A stretch of 27,446 bases of DNA from an uncultured Oxalobacter sp. (GTDB taxonomy: Bacteria; Pseudomonadota; Gammaproteobacteria; Burkholderiales; Burkholderiaceae_D), in contig CAKQQG010000017.1 in NCBI GenBank assembly GCA_934270705.1, positions 1 through 27,446 on the forward strand, written 5' to 3'. Positions within the stretch are counted from its first letter, which is position 1. Each line of letters starts with the position of its first letter. The notes below the pieces were generated by a model that did not search any database, was not told where the DNA came from, and saw nothing but the letters and a program-made list of their open reading frames with translations. The translations under genes and the position numbers were made by a program. Shown here piece after piece: positions 22,329-27,446 of this stretch.

Positions 22329-22796
22329 AACGGCCCGTCCATTTTTCCCGCTTTGTCCGTACTGGCTCGCCAGCCTGTGCGCCATCATCGCCCACCGGGG
22401 TTCCCTGACCACGTTCGCCGCCGTTTTCCGCATACTGCCGGACGGCGGCACCTGCCTGACCCTGTTGCCTGCGCCAATGCGACAACGCCGCCTTATGGCG
22501 CTTTCACGCCATCCAGCCCGCATGCCGGGCATGCGACATACTCCCCGTCACCATCATCGGCCCGGACACCGCCATGCGCCTTCCGGTCATGCCATGCCTT
22601 GCCCTGCCGGGCATGCCGGCGACTGCCGCATGGCTCGCCTTCATGAAACAGCCGAAAAATACCCGGATATGCGCCGTCTTCGCCCCGGTATGCCTGCAAG
22701 TCGGCATGCTGCCCCTACTCATCGTGCTGCCCCTGTTCTCCCTCCCGGACACCCGGGAAAAACGCCCCCGCCCGGTGCACTCTCCGGCAGCGCGCC
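22329..22796 (+). pseudogene. Possible frameshifted small membrane-protein gene
   Basis: An ATG overlaps the lactamase stop (ATGA at 22325-22328) and opens only 27 codons. From about 22345 to 22465 a second frame reads PYWLASLCAIIAHRG and TTFAAVFRILPDGG, which is membrane-like. From about 22460 a third frame continues QCDNAALWRFHAIQPACRAC and then APVCLQVGMLPLLIVLPLF (22681-22740 or so), also membrane-like. Joining these would need two frame changes. It may be a decayed gene coupled to the lactamase, or coincidence. No family was recognised. Confidence 0.25.
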
Positions 22797-23690
22797 TCAC
22801 TTGTCCACATGCGGACGGCGCTGCCCCAGAAAAACCCCCGCCAGAATCAGCACGCACCCGAGGAGCATCACCGCGTTGACCGGTTCATCCAGCACGACGG
22901 CGGACGTCAGCATCGCCACCAGCGGAACCAGATAAATATAGTTCGTCGCCAGCACCGCACCGATCTCCCGCACCACCAGATTCCAGGTAATGAAACACAG
23001 CATCGACGCCACCAGCGACAAAAACAGCAGATTCGTCCATACCGGCGTACGGGCAAGCACCTGCCAGTCGAACCCGAACGGCAGCACCGGCAAAAACGGC
23101 AACACCGTCACCACCCCGTAGAAAAACACCTTGCGCGTGATGAACAAGGTCGGATAATGCGCATCCAGCCGCCGGATGATCACGCAATAAAACGCCCATG
23201 AGAACGCCGCGACCACCGTCAGCAAATCCCCTGCCGGCGACAGCTCCAGAATGAAATGGCCGTTGAACACCACCAGCGCCACCCCGACAAGCGCCATCGC
23301 CGACCCCGCCAGCAAGGTCTTGCGCACCGTCTCGGTACGATAAAAGAAAATCACCAGAAACGCCGTCAGCAACGGCGAAATACACACGATCAGCGAGACA
23401 TTGGAAACCAGCGTCCACTCCAGCGCCGTATTCTCCGTCACGAAATACAGCGCCCCGCCGCAAAAACCGGCAGCCGCCAGCCAGCACTCGTCCCGCCAGG
23501 AATCGGCGAACAGCTTTTTCGGCGAAATGAACCAGATACAGACATACGCCAGCACGAAGCGGCACACGAAAATATCGACCGGCGACATCCCGCTGCCGAT
23601 CAGCACCTTCGTCGAAACGAACGTCGTCCCCCAGATCGCCACCGTCGCCAGCGCGACCAGATGAAACAGAAAAGATTTTTTCAAGACCAT
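22797..23690 (-). CDS. EamA/DMT-superfamily transporter
   Basis: 297 aa from the ATG at 23688-23690 (MVLKKSFLFHLVALATVAIW). Ten hydrophobic helices are arranged as two EamA repeats (about 10-135 and 150-287). The first repeat opens IWGTTFVSTKVLIGSGMSPVD and has RFVLAYVCIWF, and the second holds GDLLTVVAAFSWAFYCVIIRR. The pair of charged ends and the glycine-rich WGTTF and NYIYLVPL motifs are usual for this family of drug/metabolite exporters. The substrate is unknown. In-frame sequence upstream lacks a start signal. The gene appears complete. Confidence 0.9.
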   Translation of the reverse strand: MVLKKSFLFHLVALATVAIWGTTFVSTKVLIGSGMSPVDIFVCRFVLAYVCIWFISPKKLFADSWRDECWLAAAGFCGGALYFVTENTALEWTLVSNVSLIVCISPLLTAFLVIFFYRTETVRKTLLAGSAMALVGVALVVFNGHFILELSPAGDLLTVVAAFSWAFYCVIIRRLDAHYPTLFITRKVFFYGVVTVLPFLPVLPFGFDWQVLARTPVWTNLLFLSLVASMLCFITWNLVVREIGAVLATNYIYLVPLVAMLTSAVVLDEPVNAVMLLGCVLILAGVFLGQRRPHVDK

Positions 23691-23986
23691 ACACCACCGG
23701 AAACCCGCCCGCACACGCACCCCCGACAGACAGGCGGACAGGACGAAAAATTCCCCCCATTATAGAGACAGCGGCGAAATATGCCAGACACGCGCCCGAT
23801 GGCCGGAGCGGAAACGGAGGCAAAACCGCACAACCCGCCGACATCGTGCGAAATCTCCCGCCATCACGCGGACAACATGCGAAAACCGCCAGCCCGCGGC
23901 GACGGCTTCCGCCCCGTTTCGCTATCGGCACCTTGCCGCAAGACCGGTTCCTGCCGTACCGTCACCGTCCCTGACGCGATGTTGCC

Positions 23987-24025
23987 CCGGAATTTTGCAC
24001 CGGAATTTTGCCCCGCGATTTTGCA
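23987..24025. repeat. Triplicated 13-bp unit CCGGAATTTTGCA
   Basis: CCGGAATTTTGCA (23987-23999), CCGGAATTTTGCC (24000-24012) and CCGCGATTTTGCA (24013-24025) are head to tail. The first two differ by one base and the third by two more. The AT-rich core suits a binding site or a recent slippage event. Confidence 0.75.
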
Positions 24026-24355
24026 GCGGAACCGGCACGACATTATCCCCGTTTCCTGTGGACAACTCCGTGAACAGCGCGCTTTTTCCCTTTACCGGCA
24101 ACGACTTGCACCCCCTGCCCGTCAAACGGGCAAAAAGGGCATATGGTGCGAGTGCGCCGGTGCTTTGGCATAGTGCCTGTATATCGGTTGCCGTTCCATC
24201 CCGATCATGCATTCGTTATGCCATTCATTTTGCGCCGGCAATACGGAAAAACAGCTTGTTCTGAAAGGGGTGAACCTGCTTTGCCGTTTTCCGCCTGCTC
24301 GACTTTTTGTTCTGTTTCTCTGGTGTCGCCTTGCTGTCGGTGTTTTTTGTGCACA

Positions 24356-24390
24356 CAAAAAAACCGCCCGTTCGTTGCCGAGGGGCGGTT
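24356..24390 (-). terminator. Intrinsic terminator of the autotransporter gene
   Basis: On the minus strand AACCGCCC/GGGCGGTT form an 8-bp stem (24362-24369 with 24383-24390), followed by a T-run. It begins about 37 bases after the autotransporter stop codon. Confidence 0.9.
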
Positions 24391-24426
24391 CGGAGAAACG
24401 GCGGTATGCCGTGGGGCAAACTGCGT

Positions 24427-26988
24427 TCAGAACAGGTAATTGACCACCAGATTGCCGGCGACGCCTTCCCTTTGTCCGGCATAGCCTTGCAGGTTGGCGT
24501 CGATTTTCCATGCGCTGTCGGCCGTCGGGCTGAAGGTCACGCCGATTTCCGCCACGCCCGTGTCTCCTTTCAGGCTGTTGTCGTCCAGCGAGTAGCCATA
24601 GACGCTGCCTCGGGCCGAACCGGAAAATTCGTGTTCCCATGCCACGCCGATATACGGGGTGTATTGTTTGTTTTCCGTGTAGTTGAGCCGTGCGCCGACT
24701 TTGGTGCGGTGGCTGTCTATGTCGTCGAAATGGTACGGGTCGTTGGCGATGTCCGTGTTGTATCCGTCAAGGTGGAGCCACTGGTACCGCGCCGACAGGT
24801 CGAGTGTATAGGCTTGTGTGATTTCCCACAGGTAGCCGACTCCGACTCCCGCTCCGTAGTAGGTGGAATCTTCGTCGTATTCTCCCCGGTTTCCGTTCAC
24901 GTCATAGAGGTTGCTTTCAAGGTCGGTGCTGGCACGTCCGATTTTGGCGTTGATCTGGGCATAGGCGCCTTTCATCATGCCTTCGTTTTGCTGGTAACGT
25001 CCGATGAGGCCGATGCCGTAGTAGTGGGTGTCTCCGTGGCCGCTGGCGAAGCTGTTGTCGCTGTCGATGTTTCCCCAGCCCGCTTCGGCATAGATGCTGC
25101 CGATAAGGTCGTAATCTCTGGCGGTATTGAGTTTGCCTGCCAGTCCGAGCAGCCAGTGGGTTCCGGATACTTCCGCATCCCCGCCCTTGTCGAGGTCATG
25201 CCGGATGTCGCTGCCGCGGATGGCGCCATAGACGCCGTATCCTTTGACACGGATGGTTTCCATGGCTCTGGCCATGCCGGTATCCAGCGCGAAGTCGGTG
25301 CCTTCGTTCAGGAAACCCACTGTGGCGAGTCTGCCGTTGGTGAACACGCCGGTTGCCGGATCGACGGTCGTGCTGTTCAGGATCGCGTCGATTCCGGTTC
25401 CGGTAGTATTGTTTTGCAAGGTGAACCGGTGGTTCAGGGAGATGCCTTGTTTGATGGTGGCCGTGCCTGACAGGGTGGTGGCGTCTGTGGTCAGTCCGTT
25501 GGCGTTTTCGATGAGGGTCAGGGTTGTGCCGGCTGCCGGTATCGACCTGATGCCGGTGATGTCGCCTCGCATGTTGACTTGCGTGCCGCTCAGGTCGGTG
25601 CCTGCCGTATCGTTCAGGGCGAGCATGGCTTGTCCCGCAGCCGGTAGGGTGTTCGCATTGACGTTGAAGTTGACGGTCTGGAAGTTGGCGATGTTTTTGA
25701 CTTCGACATGGCCGGTATGGATGTTGAGGGTGTTGCCGGTTTTGATGTCGGCTCCGGCGACGTTCGAGTATCCGCCATAGACGGTAGCGCCTGCAAGGTT
25801 CGCGCCTGCGCCGGTCGCCAGCGTGACGGTGTTGCCGGTCACGTCGCCTTCGGTGGCGGTGCCGCTGCTATCGAGAACATAGCCGCCGTAAATGTCGCCG
25901 TTGACGGTGGCGTTGTCCGCGATGGTCACAAGATTGCCGATGGATTTTCCTTCATTCCCGATATAACCGCCGGTAACATTCTGCTCAACCGATGCACGAC
26001 CTGATACGGTCACGCTATTGCCGCTTGCCGTGCCGTCATACACATAACCGCCGGTGACATGTTCCCCGACTTGTGCATCAGTCACCGTCACGACATTGTC
26101 GCTGCTCGTACCGTAAGTCACGACACCCCCCCGGACAATCCTTGCGACCTCACCTCCCGATACCATCACGCGATTGCCGACGGCACTGCCTCGCACCCCG
26201 ACATTGCCGCCCTCGACATTCCATTGGACACTGCCATCCGACATCAGCACACGATTGTCGTTGGCCGAGCCATTAATCGCATAACCGCCATCGACGGTTC
26301 CCGAGATCTCCCCCCCCCTGATCATCACGGTATTGCCGGCGGCATTGCCCTGCTGGACATTCGCGCCATAAACATTTTTGACCTTGACCGCATCCGAGAC
26401 GACCACGCTATTGCCGCTTGCCGAACCTTCACCTTCTATGCGCCCCCCATAAATATGGGCATCGACCTGTGTATTGCCCGACACCGTCACTTGATTGTCA
26501 TTGGCAATACCATCTGTTACAAGACCGCCATAGATATCGCCACCATATGTCCTGGCACCGGAAGGAATCCAGCTCACCGTACCACCGGACACCACCACGG
26601 TATTGGCGCTCGCTTCACCGTTCGCTCCCGCATAGCCACCGAAAACATATCCTCCCGCATCCGCACCGACAATACCGCCGATCATCGTGACACTATTGTT
26701 TTCCACGATCCCCCCGGCTGCATAGCCGCCGACGACATTGTGACTGACATCGCTGTCGATCATGACGTCATTGCCCGATGGGGTGTCGTTGCCGTAGTCG
26801 CCCGCATTCGGTACATTGTCTTGCCCACCGCCGTTGGCAGCCAGCGCGAACGGCGCGGGTACGAAAGCCAGACATACCAGCAACGGCAACAGCCGCTTGC
26901 GCCATATCTTTTTCGTTGCCTCTGCGGTTCCCGTACCGCATCCCGCCTTCGATCGTTTCTGTCCCGATTTTCCGTTGTCTGTCATCAT
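24427..26988 (-). CDS. Type Va autotransporter with about 12-repeat passenger
   Basis: 853 aa from the ATG at 26986-26988 (a second ATG follows), with AAAGGA upstream. A long positively charged leader of about 50 residues ends KRLLPLLVCLAFVPAPFALA and is probably cut there. Residues about 65-420 are some 12 imperfect repeats of 26-34 residues, with consensus GNxVxVSGGxVxxxVxGGYxxxGxA. They should form a beta-helix or beta-roll stalk. A linker follows to about residue 585. The last 270 residues are the autotransporter beta-barrel (strands such as YGVYGAIRGSDI, GSIYAEAGWGN, YYGIGLIGRY) ending VVNYLF with the terminal Phe needed for assembly. The passenger reaches the surface through the barrel. 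No protease triad is visible, so it is probably an adhesin or structural surface protein. Confidence 0.9.
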   Translation of the reverse strand: MMTDNGKSGQKRSKAGCGTGTAEATKKIWRKRLLPLLVCLAFVPAPFALAANGGGQDNVPNAGDYGNDTPSGNDVMIDSDVSHNVVGGYAAGGIVENNSVTMIGGIVGADAGGYVFGGYAGANGEASANTVVVSGGTVSWIPSGARTYGGDIYGGLVTDGIANDNQVTVSGNTQVDAHIYGGRIEGEGSASGNSVVVSDAVKVKNVYGANVQQGNAAGNTVMIRGGEISGTVDGGYAINGSANDNRVLMSDGSVQWNVEGGNVGVRGSAVGNRVMVSGGEVARIVRGGVVTYGTSSDNVVTVTDAQVGEHVTGGYVYDGTASGNSVTVSGRASVEQNVTGGYIGNEGKSIGNLVTIADNATVNGDIYGGYVLDSSGTATEGDVTGNTVTLATGAGANLAGATVYGGYSNVAGADIKTGNTLNIHTGHVEVKNIANFQTVNFNVNANTLPAAGQAMLALNDTAGTDLSGTQVNMRGDITGIRSIPAAGTTLTLIENANGLTTDATTLSGTATIKQGISLNHRFTLQNNTTGTGIDAILNSTTVDPATGVFTNGRLATVGFLNEGTDFALDTGMARAMETIRVKGYGVYGAIRGSDIRHDLDKGGDAEVSGTHWLLGLAGKLNTARDYDLIGSIYAEAGWGNIDSDNSFASGHGDTHYYGIGLIGRYQQNEGMMKGAYAQINAKIGRASTDLESNLYDVNGNRGEYDEDSTYYGAGVGVGYLWEITQAYTLDLSARYQWLHLDGYNTDIANDPYHFDDIDSHRTKVGARLNYTENKQYTPYIGVAWEHEFSGSARGSVYGYSLDDNSLKGDTGVAEIGVTFSPTADSAWKIDANLQGYAGQREGVAGNLVVNYLF
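25730..26800 (-). repeat. Coding repeat array of the autotransporter passenger
   Basis: About twelve in-frame copies of an 80-100 base unit. Landmarks in each unit are GN/DN, then V-x-V/I/M-S-G-G/D, then V-x-GGY/GGN/GGR, then G-(S/T/E)-A. The copies differ at many positions, so this is not a fresh slippage tract but old duplication with divergence. Boundaries are approximate. Confidence 0.75.
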
Positions 26989-27072
26989 GCATCATCCTTT
27001 CTGCTATTCCGGTTGCCAACCGCATCCCGCGCTTCGACGCCGTTTCTCCATGCCGTTTTTTCCATACAGCAG

Positions 27073-27086
27073 CTAATAATGATTAG
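27073..27086. promoter_or_regulatory. Fur-box-like operator, proximal
   Basis: CTAATAATGATTAG contains ATAATGAT, the 5' half of the Fur consensus GATAATGATAATCATTATC, within a perfect 5-bp-arm inverted repeat CTAAT-AATG-ATTAG. It shares the 12-mer TAATAATGATTA exactly with the distal site. It lies 85 bases upstream of the autotransporter start, close to the expected transcript start. Confidence 0.45.
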
Positions 27087-27145
27087 TGGTTATCGAAATG
27101 ATGCATAATTCATTGATCTTGTTATGGATTTTCCGGATGCCTTGC

Positions 27146-27174
27146 TTGTGGTAAATAAACTGTTTGTATATAAT
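27146..27174 (+). promoter_or_regulatory. Sigma-70-like promoter reading rightward
   Basis: TTGTGG (27146-27151), spacer 17, TATAAT (27169-27174). The -10 is perfect and the -35 is 3/6. It faces away from the autotransporter, toward the edge of the window. Confidence 0.45.
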
Positions 27175-27196
27175 TCTGGAATCTGTGTTCCGTAAA
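27167..27196 (-). promoter_or_regulatory. Sigma-70-like promoter for the autotransporter
   Basis: On the minus strand TTTACG (27191-27196) and TATATA (27167-27172) are spaced by 18 bp. The predicted start near 27160 leaves a 5' leader of about 170 nt. It overlaps the rightward promoter, so the two would compete for polymerase. Confidence 0.4.
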
Positions 27197-27243
27197 TTGC
27201 GGAATAACAGCTGGTTTGTCGAATTTTTCCCATTTAATACGGT

Positions 27244-27261
27244 CGTTAATCATTATTAACG
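27244..27261. promoter_or_regulatory. Fur-box-like operator, distal
   Basis: CGTTAATCATTATTAACG is an inverted repeat with 7-bp arms and a CATT centre. 11 of 13 positions match GATAATCATTATC from the Fur consensus. Its core TAATCATTATTA is the reverse complement of the core of the proximal site. It lies just upstream of the minus-strand -35 box. Confidence 0.45.
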
Positions 27262-27446
27262 GACGTATTATCCTGCCCGAATACAGGAAATCCGCTGCCT
27301 TCCCGTCCGTCCAGCCGATCTGGCATTACCGGTTTTGTTGAATATATTCATGCAGTTGCAAAACACGTCATGCCGAAAGACGCCGCTTCGGCACCCTGTT
27401 TCCAACCTGCCGCAACGATCGGCGTCCGTTCCCGGAATCTCTAAAC

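Larger units (their letters stand above)
23691..24426. other. Gene-poor stretch between the DMT transporter and the autotransporter
   Basis: 736 bases in which open frames look like composition artefacts. It holds the promoter side of the transporter gene (right of 23690), a 13-bp triplicate (23987-24025), a DnaA-box-like TGTGGACAA (24057-24065) followed by a CGTGAACAG 12 bases on, a TGCCCG/CGGGCA hairpin (24119-24134), and the autotransporter terminator near 24356-24390. Nothing here supports a protein-coding gene. Confidence 0.5.
26989..27446. promoter_or_regulatory. AT-rich upstream region of the autotransporter
   Basis: 458 bases to the window edge without a supportable gene. It contains divergent promoter boxes (27146-27196) and two copies of an operator-like core (27073-27086 and 27244-27261), listed separately. 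A hairpin TGCCGAA-N9-TTCGGCA lies at 27371-27393. The lower GC content stands out against the neighbours. The plus-strand promoter suggests a gene starting beyond 27446. Confidence 0.5.

Noticed and set aside
24119..24134. TGCCCG/CGGGCA hairpin taken as a terminator
   Set aside because: It is followed by A residues on the plus strand and by G residues on the minus strand, so no U-tract forms in either transcript, and no gene ends there.
26059..27108. 349-codon plus-strand frame opposite the autotransporter
   Set aside because: The minus-strand repeats force a regular antisense pattern. The frame lacks a Shine-Dalgarno and runs through the AT-rich promoter region.
1..27446. CRISPR array, transposase, integrase, rRNA
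   Set aside because: No spaced direct repeats of CRISPR kind, no DDE or tyrosine recombinase motif in any long frame, and no rRNA-like sequence were found by eye.

Overview
The window looks like chromosomal DNA from a Gram-negative bacterium, most likely a betaproteobacterium of the order Burkholderiales. The basis is a trimeric porin of the Burkholderiales type, an LPS heptose epimerase (HldD), two YgiW-type OB-fold periplasmic proteins, a type Va autotransporter, a GC-rich coding bias and AGGAG-type ribosome binding sites. A gut or host-associated member (Oxalobacteraceae or Sutterellaceae) is a guess from the gene mix. I could not test it.

Layout from left to right. Positions 1-176 hold the N-terminus of an FtsH-type membrane protease (minus strand), followed by dusA (minus). 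An 807-base gap upstream of dusA carries a phased array of DnaA-box-like 9-mers and two tiny overlapping ORFs. Positions 2248-4889 carry four small membrane proteins that look like diverged members of one family (DUF2569-like), with a TGTCCG minisatellite between the third and fourth. Positions 4947-7797 (all minus) are a compact phage lysis region: a probable late regulator, a 110-aa protein, two intrinsic terminators in a hairpin-rich leader, a 30-aa ORF, a holin-like coiled-coil/TM protein, a SAR-type endolysin, and Rz with Rz1 nested in another frame. No capsid, tail, integrase or packaging gene is visible.

Positions 8221-13767 are housekeeping and transport: a TerC/CBS/CorC protein, an AGCS sodium:amino-acid symporter, an MFS exporter and a porin. 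Then come hldD (minus), two tandem YgiW-like genes (plus), an unrecognised 212-aa protein, an Eis-like GNAT acetyltransferase (plus) and an Arg/Gly-rich unknown (minus).

Positions 19749-22328 hold two related class A beta-lactamase-fold proteins on either side of a 61-aa zinc-finger-like protein. The second copy has the full catalytic set (S65xxK68, S130DN, E166, K234TG). The first has lost three of these positions (A130, C166, R234). A possibly frameshifted ORF, an EamA/DMT exporter (minus) and a gene-poor stretch follow. The window ends with an 853-aa autotransporter (minus) whose passenger is about 12 imperfect repeats. It is preceded by an AT-rich divergent promoter region with two copies of a Fur-box-like operator.

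The points most worth following up are: the free-standing lysis cassette with Q-like regulator and terminators; the beta-lactamase pair with one remodelled active site; the DUF2569-like paralogue cluster; the 12-bp-phased DnaA-box array; and the paired operators in front of the repeat autotransporter. No rRNA, tRNA, CRISPR array, transposase or integrase was recognised.
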